Below are positions 43,474 to 52,379 of a stretch of DNA of 64,000 nt, one piece after another. This DNA is from JAJVID01 sp963743425. GTDB lineage: Bacteria; Acidobacteriota; Blastocatellia; RBC074. Location of the stretch: assembly GCA_963743425.1 (NCBI GenBank), contig CAVUPU010000009.1, forward strand, positions 682,001 through 746,000, given 5' to 3'. The notes beneath the pieces are model-generated. The model was not told where the DNA came from and did no database searches. It worked only from the letters and a program-made list of their open reading frames with translations. A program made the position numbers and the translations under genes. Position 1 is the stretch's first letter. The number at the start of each line of letters is the position of its first letter.

Positions 43474-46400
43474 TCAGGGAGAAGGGGGACGCGCCACACA
43501 CACTACCCGAAAACCGATATTGAGGCCGCGGTCGGCGGGATGAGCGAGGTTGCGGGAAACGACGCGCGCATTGAGATGAACGTGGAACCACGAGCCGCCA
43601 CGCAGGACGCGGTTCTTTTCTGTACGCACATTCTCTTTCCGCGCCTCCATAGCCGGTTTATCGTAATTGCTCAGACACCATTCCCACACGTTCCCACTCA
43701 TATCCATCACGCCGTAAGGCGACGCGCCGTTCGGGAAGATGCCCACCGCGCTGGTCTGCCCGATGCCGGTGTAATCGGTGTTGCCCTTCTTCTGCGTCGT
43801 ATTCGCCTTTGTAAGGATAGATACGCCCGTCCGCGCCGCGCGCCGCCTTCTCCCATTCGTATTCGGTCGGCAACCGCACGGCCCATTCGGCCACCTTCTT
43901 CAGATCATAGGCTCCGCCGAGCCGCCACGAGAGCCAGCGGCAAAAAGCCATCGCCTGATACCAGTTCACCGTTTCACGCGGGTGGTTGGCGAATTTGAAC
44001 TCCTGTTCGCCCATTCGGCGCTGGTCATCGTCTGCCGCCAGCCCTTCGAACCACTGCGGATTGGCGTAGCCTTCGGGATCATCCAGAAACGTTTGGAACT
44101 GCGCGTAAGTCACCGGATAGCGGCTGATGTGGAATGTGGGCAGCGTGAGTTTTTGCGGCCTGGCGGCATAGTCGCTGCTATCTCCATACTGGAACTCGCC
44201 GCCGGGGATTTCCACCCAGTCTGTGTCGGGCAGCGCAACGCTGCGTCCGTCGCCGAGTGGGAATTCAACAATCCCCACGCCTTTGCGGTTATCCCAACCG
44301 CTAAGCCCCAATGCCCGTCCGACCGCCGCCCGAGCTTTCGGATCCGGGTCGCGTTTGAGGTCGGTCAGCCGGAGGATCCATTGTGAACGCAATCGTTCGC
44401 GCGTCGCATCGGCCAATCGCGCTCCGCTGCGGGTCGCGCACATCGCCGCGACTTCCGGGTTTGCCTGAGCGACCCATTCGACTATCGGCGCGCAATCATC
44501 GCTGTACAAGCCCGCCAGCAGGATGGCCGCTTCTTCCCAGTTGGCGCGCTCCCACCAATTATCGGGCGGCCAGATGCCGGTCGCTTCGAGCCGCCCGGCG
44601 CGAATTTCGATGTCCATGAACCTGGCGGCGAAGTATTCCTGCAGGAGCTGGTGAGTGAAGCGCGCCTGCACGCCTACGCTGAGGATGCTGGCGCTGCCGG
44701 CCAGGTAAAGCAAACGCTCACCCAGAATGGCGTTCGCATCATCTTTTGACATAACGGTCATCGCATCGCCCGCGTCGTCTTCCGCGCGACGAATCTGCAT
44801 TTCGTAAGCGACTTTCGCCAGCCCGTCACTCAGCGACGCCTGCTCCTCTTCGGGAATCAGTTCGCGCTTGAGCAGTGTCTCGACAAACAGCCGGAACAGC
44901 TCCCCTCGGTTCTCCGGCAATTCGCCCTGTTCGGCATAGACGCTGGTCAGCATCAGCAACATGTAAGGATTGCGCGCCAACACCATCAGGCTCGAAGGCG
45001 CTTCCCGCAGTCTGAGCCAGCCTTCCCAATGGCTATTGTCATTTTCCCACCATCCCCAACGAATCCCGTCCGGTAACTGTGGTTCCAGCCAGAACACCCG
45101 CTCCGGCTCGCTCAACTTGCCCGCGAGTTCTTGCATAAATTGTTCGTGAATGCTCCGCGCGGCCTGGCCCGCCAGTTTCCAGAACAGCGCCTCGCCCTGT
45201 TCCGCGCCCAGATAGCGTCCGGCAAACTCACGGATGCGGATCGGATCGAGCGGCGTGATATTGATGCGGTCGAAACCGAGGTCAATCGTGTAATCCAGCT
45301 CACGGCAGGAGACGACGGCGAGCAAAGTCGGGTGTCGCTCGATGAAGCTCTGTACCTGCGAGTATTTGTCCTGGCGATGGCTGGCGGGCATCTCGTTCAG
45401 CCCGTCGAGAAGCAGCGCCGCGCGCTTTTCGTTCAGCAGCGCATCGAGGTAAGCGCCCAAATCACCCAACTCCGAGGCGATGAAATCATGCAGGGACTGT
45501 TCGGCCTTATCCCATTTGCCCAACCGGATCAGCAGCGGGATGGGGGCTTCACGGTCAATTAAGGCTGTAGCGACCAGACCCGCCGCCAGCTTCCAGATGG
45601 TGGTCGTCTTGCCGCCGCCCGGCTCACCTAGCAGGACCGCGCGGCGGATGCGGAGGATCTCCTCAACCGCGTTTTCAAAGCGGCGCGGCTCCTGCATCGC
45701 TTTGCGCTCTTTGCCCATCGGCAGCAGCTCGAACACGGAGCGCATCTCGGCGCGATGGTATTTCCGCTGCGATGTTCCGCCCATCGGAGTGTATTTCTCA
45801 GTGTTGAGCAGTTCTTCCAGTCGCAGCCGTTCCAGGTAGGCCAGTTCCAACGTGCGCGGCGCACCGCGCGGACGGCTGGTGGAAATGACTTCGCCGGGGA
45901 TTTCCGGCGCGGCGTCTTCCTCTTGCGTTTCGCCTGTTCCCACATCAGGCAGCGTGGGAGCCGGCAGCGAGCTTAAGAGCCCGGAGAGCATGGCGTCGTA
46001 ATCGCTGTCGAACAGCTTCACACACTGGTAGCTCTGCAACAGGAAGAAGAACATTTCGCGCGTAACATTTTCCAGAAGGAGCGGGATGATCGCCTTCTTG
46101 TTCGTTCTCGCCCACAGGATTTCATCGCGCACCCATCTGCTTTGCAGGGCATTGCGCGTAACGACGACAACCACGGCATATGAATTGATGATGCCCTCGG
46201 CAATGGTCAAGATCCATTCATCGCCACCCTTGATTGCGCTGGTGTCAATCCAACAGGCATGACCGGCGGCTCTCAAATCGACTATCAATCGGTCGGCGAA
46301 ATCCGCATCCTCGTGGGAGTAGCTGACGAACACCGACGGGCGGCGTTCATCGCGTGGAGTATCAATAGTATGAAGCAGGGCAGGGCCGTCAACCGGCGCA

Positions 46401-46759
46401 AACAGGGCTGTGTCTTTCGGCTCCCGCAATCCCGCCTGGCAGAGCGCATTCGCCAGCTCGATCAGTTCGTCAATCTCCGCGTGTTTGTCCACGCCGCAAA
46501 AATGCTTCGCCGTCAACAACAGGCAGGCTAGCGAATGTTCGCCGTCGGCCAGGCAGCCGTAATCGAGCAGGTTTTTAAGACACCTTGTAACGAAGGCGTT
46601 CGGCGAGCCCTCGCGCTCGATGTTATGCAGCAGCGGATTACGCAAATAGAAGGCGTTGGTCAGCAGCATATCGCGGTCGGCCACCGTCGCCACGAAGGGC
46701 AACAGGATTCGGCGGGCGCGTGAGAGCAGATCGGGCGGCAGGTTTCGGGTCATAGGCAT
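43474..46759 (-). CDS. EAD-TIR-NACHT-FGE conflict protein with DGR-like C-terminus (frameshift near 43785)
   Basis: The N-terminus (1-110) is an effector-associated, death-like helical domain. A TIR domain follows at 141-260 (VFVSYSHEDADFADRL; putative catalytic Glu213 in SRWVRDEILWA). A NACHT/STAND NTPase has Walker A GEPGGGKTT (378-386) and Walker B ALLLDGLNEMP (Asp452), then helical repeats, and an FGE-sulfatase/C-type-lectin-fold domain from about 870 (WVEIPGGEFQYG, LPTEYEWEKAARGADGRIYP). Near 43783-43790 one extra base breaks the frame. The following frame gives VGIFPNGASPYGVMDMSGNV, VWEWCLSNY, RVLRGGSW and GFRVVC and ends at 43474. FGE-fold ends of such proteins are known DGR targets. 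It is probably a sensor-switch-effector in defence or self/non-self recognition. Confidence 0.85.
43507..43602 (-). other. Probable DGR variable region in the FGE domain
   Basis: Between RGGSW and GFRVVC, the putatively variable positions are encoded by TTC CAC GTT CAT CTC AAT, GTC GTT TCC, AAC CTC GCT CAT, GCC GAC and GGC CTC AAT. Every one is NNY, as expected if AAY codons of a template were mutated at A. Constant codons (GCG CGC, CGC, CCC, ATC GGT TTT) lie between. A 7-bp stem (CCCCTTC/GAAGGGG, 43462-43487) follows the region at the stop codon. Confidence 0.65.
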
Positions 46760-46900
46760 CCGGAGAAATCAGGCGATGAGAGACGACTCCTCTGTTAAGC
46801 AGAAGCCTGGCGTGAATCTAACGCATTGCTCTTTGAGCTTCAACGGCTCTTCGTAAATCGGCGGCATCATCCGGGAGAATCCGTATTCGGCGCTACTTGT

Positions 46901-47111
46901 TCAGCAACTCATGTCCGGGTTCGACGTGATGAATGATCCGTTGGTTGGTCGAGTCGCGCCATTCGCTGGCGTTATCTCAAGGCCCTCGCCCAGTTGCTCA
47001 CGCAAACGCGCCGCGCGCCCCAGTATTGCTTCGCCCATACTGCCGGACGCATGGCCGGATACTTGATTGTCTATCCATTCCATCATAGCGGAGAGAAACA
47101 ACTCCTTCAGA
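46901..47111 (-). pseudogene. 3' part of AAA+ ATPase gene interrupted by IS
   Basis: Reads KELFLSAMMEWIDNQVSGHA and EAILGRAARLREQLGEGLE, then stops at 46901. It continues the AAA+ fragment on the other side of the IS: removing the element and one target copy joins DRFSFAYL to KELFLSAMM in frame. Confidence 0.8.
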
Positions 47112-47173
47112 CTCGACTTTGTCCATTTTGTAATGCCGGCGCGCAGCGCCGGCATTACAAAATGGACAAAGTC
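47112..47173. repeat. Left-end hairpin of the 1659-bp IS
   Basis: GACTTTGTCCATTTTGTAAT then GCCGGCGC, loop GCAGC-like, and the inverse. Compared with the right-end hairpin the outer 13 bp and the loop are the same type, but the inner stem differs in both strands. Confidence 0.85.
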
Positions 47174-47245
47174 GGCGGTCTTTGAAAAAGTAACGGCAGA
47201 CCGCGTACGCTCTGGAAGAAATCCCTTGCTGGAGAAATCTTCCAT

Positions 47246-48709
47246 ATGCGAACACTGCCTGCCGTGTTGTTGAACCTGATTGTAGTTTTTCAGCCCCTGT
47301 TTACCAAGCCGACTTGGGAGAACACAAAAGTACTCCTGCTCGGAGTGTTGTTGGCTCGCGGTAAACGCACCGTGACAGCCTGCTTGCGGGTCGTTGGGAT
47401 GGGCGATGAGGAACATTTTCAGAACTACCACCGGGTGCTTAATCGGGCAAAGTGGAACGCGCTGGACGGTGCGCGAATCCTGCTTGGACTGATCATTTTG
47501 GTCTTTGCCCTCGCGTCGCAAGAGGTCATTGTTCTTGCCGCCGACGATACGATAGAACGCCGGCGCGGAAAAAAGATCAAACAGTTGGGATGTTACCGAG
47601 ACCCGGTCAGATCGAGTAAAAAGCACATCGTCAAATGCTTCGGCTTGAAGTGGGTGGCGATGGCGGTAATGGTCAAATTGCCGTGGGTCGCCCGGGCTTG
47701 GGCCTTGCCATTTTTTACCGTCCTGTGCCCGGCCGGGCTCGAAGAGCAACCGCTGAAGGGTTGTCGTTATCGTATTCGTCGCCGCGCCCGCAAGGGCAAG
47801 ATGCGGAAATCGCGCGCCAAAACAATCGTCAAAAAGAAGTTTGTGGCAGGCGGCAAAACACCGCGGCAGCATAAAACGGCCATAGATATTCTGATGACCA
47901 TGATTCGATTGGCGCATCGCTGGATGCCGGAACGGGCGAAGGTCTTGGTGGTTGACGGAGGATACGCCGCGATCAAACTGGCTCTGAGCTGCGCATTGTT
48001 GAAGAACACCGCGCTGGTGATGCGCTTTCACTGGGATGCCGCCCTGTATCATCCTCCGATAGAGAAAGCTAAGGGCCGTCGTGGGCCTCAGGCGCTCAAA
48101 GGCGCGCGTCAGCGTTCGCCACAAGAATGGGCCAGGCGCAAAGACACCCGGTGGGAAGAAAAGGATATTGACTGGTATGGCGGCGAAAAGAAAAAGATGT
48201 TGATCTTTACGCGAACCGCCTTGTGGTACCGGATGGGGTACCCGCCAGTGACGATTAAATATGTCATCACGCGCGACCCCAAAGGGGAGCTGCGCGACGA
48301 GGTCTTTGCCTGTACCGATACGAAGGTGGGCGCCGAGCAGATCATCAACTGGTTTGTGATGCGCTGGGGACTGGAAGTGACCTTTGAAGAAGCGCGAGAG
48401 CATTTGGGGATGGAGACGCAACGTCAGTGGAGCGATTTGGCAATCGCGCGCACCACACCGATCCTGCTGGGACTGTTTTCGCTGGTGACAATCTTCGCCA
48501 GCAAACTCCAAGGAGACGGAAACATTCCTGTTTTGACCACCGCCTGGTATCAAAAGACAGAAGCGACCTTTTCTGATTGTTTGACGTTGGTGCGAAAGCA
48601 TTTATGGAATTCCGGTTTTCATGCGAAGTCTGCTCAGAAAGCTGACTTCGTTAGTTTGCCGAAGCAGGAGTGGGAGTACTTGATTTCCTACCTATCTGCT
48701 GCGGCATAA
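47246..48709 (+). CDS. DDE transposase (IS4 superfamily, IS701/ISH3-like)
   Basis: 487 residues. The first Asp lies in VLAADDTIERRRGKKIKQ, a second in KVLVVDGGYAA, and the Glu in WFVMRWGLEVTFEEAREHLG, which fits R-x3-E-x6-R. A basic insertion (RIRRRARKGKMRKSRAK) lies in the first half. The frame is intact and fills the element, so it may be active. Family placement between IS701 and ISH3 is uncertain; the 5-bp duplication fits ISH3 better. Confidence 0.85.
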   Translation: MRTLPAVLLNLIVVFQPLFTKPTWENTKVLLLGVLLARGKRTVTACLRVVGMGDEEHFQNYHRVLNRAKWNALDGARILLGLIILVFALASQEVIVLAADDTIERRRGKKIKQLGCYRDPVRSSKKHIVKCFGLKWVAMAVMVKLPWVARAWALPFFTVLCPAGLEEQPLKGCRYRIRRRARKGKMRKSRAKTIVKKKFVAGGKTPRQHKTAIDILMTMIRLAHRWMPERAKVLVVDGGYAAIKLALSCALLKNTALVMRFHWDAALYHPPIEKAKGRRGPQALKGARQRSPQEWARRKDTRWEEKDIDWYGGEKKKMLIFTRTALWYRMGYPPVTIKYVITRDPKGELRDEVFACTDTKVGAEQIINWFVMRWGLEVTFEEAREHLGMETQRQWSDLAIARTTPILLGLFSLVTIFASKLQGDGNIPVLTTAWYQKTEATFSDCLTLVRKHLWNSGFHAKSAQKADFVSLPKQEWEYLISYLSAAA

Positions 48710-48712
48710 CGG

Positions 48713-48770
48713 GACTTTGTCCATTCTGAGATCGGCGCGTAGCGCCGATCTCAGAATGGACAAAGTCGAG
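48713..48770. repeat. Right-end hairpin of the 1659-bp IS
   Basis: GACTTTGTCCATTCTGAGAT then CGGCGC, loop GTAGC, and the inverse. Substitutions relative to the left hairpin are matched on both arms, so pairing is kept. Confidence 0.85.
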
Positions 48771-49005
48771 TCAGATATGCGAAGGAAAAACGGTCAGTGC
48801 ATTCGGCTATCGCCATCGCTTCCAATTCTGTCAACTGCATCGCGATCTGTAGCGCCCGATTCCAATGTTTGACGTACGCCAGCCTTTCGGGCAGCGCAGG
48901 CAAGTCGAATCGATACTTGCGGTCAAACCGGCTCGGGCGATCCAGAATGGCGGGGTCGAGCTTCTCGGGGTGGTTGGTCGAAGCGAGCACTCTATGGACT
49001 TGATA
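48771..49005 (-). pseudogene. Middle part of AAA+ ATPase gene, 5' side of IS
   Basis: Reads VHRVLASTNHPEKLDPAILD, then RPSRFDRKYRFDLPALPERL and MAIAECTDRFSFAYL. The ASTN.PE.LDPAILDRPSRFDR segment is the second region of homology and arginine-finger part of an AAA+ ATPase of the BCS1/FtsH-like group. Walker A and B are missing because homology stops at about 49005. With the 47111-46901 part it forms a gene broken twice, by truncation and by the IS. Confidence 0.82.
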
Positions 49006-49306
49006 TTTAGTTTTTTGTATATTGCGCCTGATTTCAGCTTAACAAGCTGGATGTGTCCCCCTCCTGTCTTTACTGAAAAAGCGTATTTACATCAGTTTGC
49101 AGATGAGTGTTCAGGGTCAGATGCCCGTCAACCTCTTGTAGAATCGGCCAAGATTCGTCCGCCGCTACGCGGCTAAAGAATACTGCGAAATCGTCATCAA
49201 ACCTGAACACCCAAGAGCAAAGCGCTGTAAGTACAAAAATCAAACTTCAAAATTCGTAGCAGCTTGCTTTTACTGCTGCTGCCTTTAACAGAGAGGAGTT
49301 TTTGCA
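49006..49306. other. AT-rich gap, no gene seen
   Basis: Sequence upstream of the Cys-rich peptide gene. GC is low compared with the rest of the window. It probably contains that gene's promoter, but I could not settle on -35/-10 hexamers. No palindrome or heptamer array is present. Confidence 0.4.
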
Positions 49307-49567
49307 ATGACCTCATTGAAAAGATTAAGTATCAAGTTTTTGATTTTGGCCGCACTGTTGATATCATCAGCGGCTTTACTTGGTAACACCAAGGCAGCCA
49401 GGCTGTGTTGCTCTACCTGCCCTGAAGCTGTGAATAGGGACTTAGGCTTATGCTATGCGCTCCAGGCCCAAGCTAATGAGTGCGGGATTTTCTGGATTCA
49501 AGATCCCTGCCAAGTGCAACCTGCTCAGGTCTGTATATCTAAATGTACTTGTGATTCGGGTTGTTGA
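49307..49567 (+). CDS. Small secreted Cys-rich peptide
   Basis: 86 residues with GAGAGGAGTTTTTGCA before the ATG. A signal peptide (KRLSIKFLILAALLISSAAL) ends near residue 30. The ~56-residue mature part has ten Cys, in CCSTC, a single GLCY, NECG, DPCQ and a closing VCISKCTCDSGC, enough for five disulfides. No family recognised; a secreted disulfide-rich peptide or RiPP-like precursor are both possible. No maturation gene is adjacent. Lower GC than neighbours suggests transfer. A terminator follows at 49684. Confidence 0.65.
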   Translation: MTSLKRLSIKFLILAALLISSAALLGNTKAARLCCSTCPEAVNRDLGLCYALQAQANECGIFWIQDPCQVQPAQVCISKCTCDSGC

Positions 49568-49683
49568 CGCTGCATAAGCCGCCAACAGGTCGGAACGCCA
49601 CGAAATCAACCACTCCATAATTACTCCGCTCCTTTCGCGGGGCGCCGCGTAAGGCAGCAGCTCAACAATGAGTGAAAAACGAT

Positions 49684-49730
49684 GGGTGATCGCACATGTT
49701 GTGAAAGACGTGCGCGGTCACCCGTTTTTA
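49684..49730 (+). terminator. Rho-independent terminator
   Basis: A 15-bp stem with one mismatch (GGGTGATCGCACATG / CGTGCGCGGTCACCC, allowing G-U), a 10-nt loop, then GTTTTTATT. It can end transcription from the Cys-rich peptide gene and partly from the opposite strand. Confidence 0.75.
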
Positions 49731-49783
49731 TTGTTCGGGCCGCTTCCTCGATTTCGTCTCACACGCGGCGAATTTGCCGGAGC

Positions 49784-51193
49784 CTAAGCAGCGGCGCTCT
49801 TCTTCGCGCGTTTGCGGGTTTCGCGGGGGACCTGGATCTTATACTTTCTGATTTTGCTGTAGAGTCGCGGCCTGTAAATGCCGAGGACCGCCGCGGCCTG
49901 TTGTTTATTGCCCTGGGTGCGTTTGAGCGTCTGTTCGATGACCAGTTTTTCTATCTCTTCCAGCGTCATGTTCGGCGGGACGTAAAACGATTCGGCTGCG
50001 GCGTCCTGGGATTGGTCGCCGAAGGGCAGGTCATCGGGTTCTATGCGGGGGCCTTTCGCCAGCAGCACCGCGCGTTCAATGGCGTTCTGCAGTTCGCGGA
50101 CGTTGCCCGGCCAGCGATGCGAAAACACCCGTTGATAGGCGGCTTGCGAAAAGCCCTGCAGCGGGCGGGTGTATTTTTCCTTGAACTTCTGGAAGAAATG
50201 GTCGGTGAGCACTTGCAGGTCTTCGGCTCGCTCGCGCAGCGGCGGGACGGTTATCGTGATCGTCGAAACTCTGTAAAACAGGTCTTCGCGCATCATGCCT
50301 TCCTTGATCGCTTCTCGCGGCTCGCGGTTGGTGGCGCAGATCAGGCGGAAATCGGCTTCGAATGTTTCTGAAGATCCGACGGGGCGGAACCGTCGCTCTT
50401 CCAGCACGCGCAGCAGTTTCGGCTGCAACTCCATGGGCATTTCGCCGATCTCGTCGAGCATCAGGCTGCCGCCTTTGGCCTGGGCGATCAGCCCCTGGCG
50501 GTTCTGGATCGCTCCGGTGAACGCGCCTTTGATGTAGCCGAACAACTCAGCTTCGATCAGTTCTTTCGGCAGAGCGGAGCAGTTGACCTTGACGAACTCT
50601 TTTTCCGCGCGCAGCGAATTGAAATGGAGGGCGTTGGCGATCAACTCTTTACCGGTGCCCGATTCGCCGATGATCAGCACGTTGGCGTCGCTCTTGGCGA
50701 TGCTTTCGATCGTCTCGTAGATCATCTGCATCGCCTTCGACGCGCCGATGATGCTCGAATATTCGCGTCGCTGGATGTGGCGGCGGAAGCTCTCCGATTC
50801 GCTGACGAGCCGGCGCCGCTCCAACGCCTTGTCGGCAAGCAGCAGAATCTGATCGCTCTCGAACGGTTTTTCGACGAAATAATAAGCGCCGGCTTTGGTT
50901 GCTTCGACGGCTTCGGAATATGTCCCGTGGCCGGTGATGACGATCACCTCGGTGTCGGGCGCGCGCTCTTTGACGGCGCGCAACAACGACAGCCCTCCCT
51001 GGCGATCGTCGGGCAGTTGCAGGTCGGTCAACACCAGGTCGAAAGGCGCCCGCTCGACCGCGGCGCGGGCGGCGGTGTAACTCGACGCGATCTCGACCTT
51101 GTAACCTTCCAGGCCGAGCAACAACCGCAGGCTATCAGTAATCGAAGGTTCATCGTCAACAACCAGGATTTTTCCCTCTTTTTTCAACAACAA
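49784..51193 (-). CDS. NtrC-family sigma-54-dependent response regulator
   Basis: 469 residues. The receiver domain (KILVVDDEPSI; phospho-Asp in LVLTDLQLPDD; Lys in FVEKPFES) is followed by an AAA+ domain with Walker A GESGTGKE, the sigma-54-contacting GAFTGA loop, LMLDEIGEMP and WPGNVRELQNAIERA, and a Fis-type HTH (KQQAAAVLGIYRPRLYSKIRK). It activates sigma-54 promoters when phosphorylated. The histidine kinase gene lies upstream on the same strand, so the two form a two-component system. A basic Lys/Ala tail ends the protein. Confidence 0.95.
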   Translation of the reverse strand: MLLKKEGKILVVDDEPSITDSLRLLLGLEGYKVEIASSYTAARAAVERAPFDLVLTDLQLPDDRQGGLSLLRAVKERAPDTEVIVITGHGTYSEAVEATKAGAYYFVEKPFESDQILLLADKALERRRLVSESESFRRHIQRREYSSIIGASKAMQMIYETIESIAKSDANVLIIGESGTGKELIANALHFNSLRAEKEFVKVNCSALPKELIEAELFGYIKGAFTGAIQNRQGLIAQAKGGSLMLDEIGEMPMELQPKLLRVLEERRFRPVGSSETFEADFRLICATNREPREAIKEGMMREDLFYRVSTITITVPPLRERAEDLQVLTDHFFQKFKEKYTRPLQGFSQAAYQRVFSHRWPGNVRELQNAIERAVLLAKGPRIEPDDLPFGDQSQDAAAESFYVPPNMTLEEIEKLVIEQTLKRTQGNKQQAAAVLGIYRPRLYSKIRKYKIQVPRETRKRAKKSAAA

Positions 51194-51204
51194 ATCTCTC
51201 CATT

Positions 51205-51392
51205 ACGAATTGCGGATTGCGGATTGCGGATTGCGGATTGCGGATTGCGGATTGCGGATTTTTTTTGAATCGCAACCAGCAATCTGAGATCGCAAAGCGC
51301 GGAGAACGTAATTGGCGATAGAGACGCAAAATTTTGCGTCTCTATCACCCGCAATCCGCAATCCGCAATCCGCAATCCGCAATCCGCAGTGT
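51205..51392. repeat. Composite fold-back heptamer element (copy 2)
   Basis: About six GGATTGC units, a run of T, a core with GCAATCTGAGATCGCAAAGC and GCGGAGAACGTAATTG, a small hairpin (GATAGAGACGCAAAATTTTG / CGTCTCTATC type), then about six inverse GCAATCC units. The core is a close relative of the one at 6624-6748. The inverse array supplies the last codons and stop of the histidine kinase. Confidence 0.8.
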
Positions 51393-52052
51393 TACTTCTA
51401 CAATCGTCCCGGCGGACGCGCCGGCTCGCGCAGCGACCTGTCCGCCGTGTCTTTCGATAATTCTTCTGGCCATTGCCAGGCCGAGCGCCGTCCGGTTGAG
51501 GCGGTCGCCGGCTAGTGGATCGAAAAAACTCAGACGCCGTTCGTCATCGAGTGTCGCGCCATTGTCCTTTATTTCGATCTGCATCGCCTCATCCCGGCGC
51601 CTCAATGAAACTCCGATTTCGCCGTCTTCGGGCGACGCGTCCACGGCGCGCGAGATGATCGCCTCCAACGCTTCGCCGATACGCTGCGGATCGAAAGAGA
51701 CCCGCGGCGCGTCCGGTTCGATGTCACAGGTTATCTTCACGCGCTTCGCTTCGCTTCGCGGCTTGAGCCTGCTCACGACCTGTTCGACGACCGGCGCCGG
51801 ATCGCCAGGCTCCATTTGCAATTCCAGAGGGCGGCATAGTTTGTTCAGTATCGCCGCCTGTTCGGCCATTTCGCTCAGACCAAGCGCGATCTTTTCAGCG
51901 ATCTCCATCCCTTCCGCGTTGTCGGCGAATCGCTTTTGCAAATAGGCGGCGTAAAGCTTCAACCCGCCCAATTGATTTTTGAAATCGTGAATCAGGCGCG
52001 CGGCCATGCGACCGGTCTCGATCAATATCGCTTCTTCGCTATCTTTGATCAT
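51345..52052 (-). CDS. Soluble sensor histidine kinase
   Basis: 235 residues, with no membrane segment. The dimerisation helix carries the phospho-His in ARLIHDFKNQLGGLKLYAA. The ATPase part has DPQRIGEALEAIISRAVDAS (N-box), IEIKDNGAT (G1) and TALGLAMARRIIERHGG (G2). Without an input domain it probably receives signals through a partner. It is cotranscribed with the NtrC regulator 150 bp downstream. The last 14 residues (LRIADCG repeated) are translated heptamers, which have replaced or extended the native end. Confidence 0.85.
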   Translation of the reverse strand: MIKDSEEAILIETGRMAARLIHDFKNQLGGLKLYAAYLQKRFADNAEGMEIAEKIALGLSEMAEQAAILNKLCRPLELQMEPGDPAPVVEQVVSRLKPRSEAKRVKITCDIEPDAPRVSFDPQRIGEALEAIISRAVDASPEDGEIGVSLRRRDEAMQIEIKDNGATLDDERRLSFFDPLAGDRLNRTALGLAMARRIIERHGGQVAARAGASAGTIVEVTLRIADCGLRIADCG

Positions 52053-52230
52053 CGCGGATTTCGCCTCTCGCAGATCGAGCGAGGTAAACGCGGTGGGGGT
52101 ACGCCAACTTCCGGCAGCCCGGCCTGGCCGTCGCCGCTTTGCTTAAGCCTGATTCATTGAGCGAAAAGGCGCTCATCTAAAGCGACCTATGCTAACAAAA
52201 AGGCGCTCCTATCCGCAATTTGCAAGTCAG

Positions 52231-52300
52231 TACAGTACCGCGCGCGTCAGCAAGCGGTTGTGTGTAAGGCCAACCGCTTGCTGACGCGCGCGGTACTGTA
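52231..52300. repeat. 70-bp palindrome, TACAGTACC family (copy 2)
   Basis: TACAGTACCGCGCGCGTCAG then CAAGCGGTTG, a short centre, and the inverse. It sits in the 327-bp divergent gap between the histidine kinase and the CheY-like gene; nothing else was seen there except a direct repeat TCTCGACCGAA just before the + strand start. Confidence 0.85.
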
Positions 52301-52379
52301 GCGCGAAAGCCGGCGCCTTGTCGCGTCTCAAACACGCTGTTAGAATGCGGCCCACTCTCGACCGAATCTCGACCGAATT

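Larger units (their letters stand above)
47112..48770 (+). mobile_element. 1659-bp IS with hairpin ends and TCAGA target duplication
   Basis: The element is bounded by CTCGACTTTGTCCATT and its inverse, with TCAGA immediately outside both ends (47107-47111 and 48771-48775). Each end is itself a palindrome of about 60 bp (47112-47173 and 48713-48770). It carries one DDE transposase and is inserted in an AAA+ ATPase gene. Confidence 0.88.

Noticed and set aside
46901..48601. 566-codon minus-strand frame across the IS
   Set aside because: It runs antisense to the DDE transposase and only its last part (46901-47111) is real, as the 3' end of the AAA+ gene. The rest has no family features.
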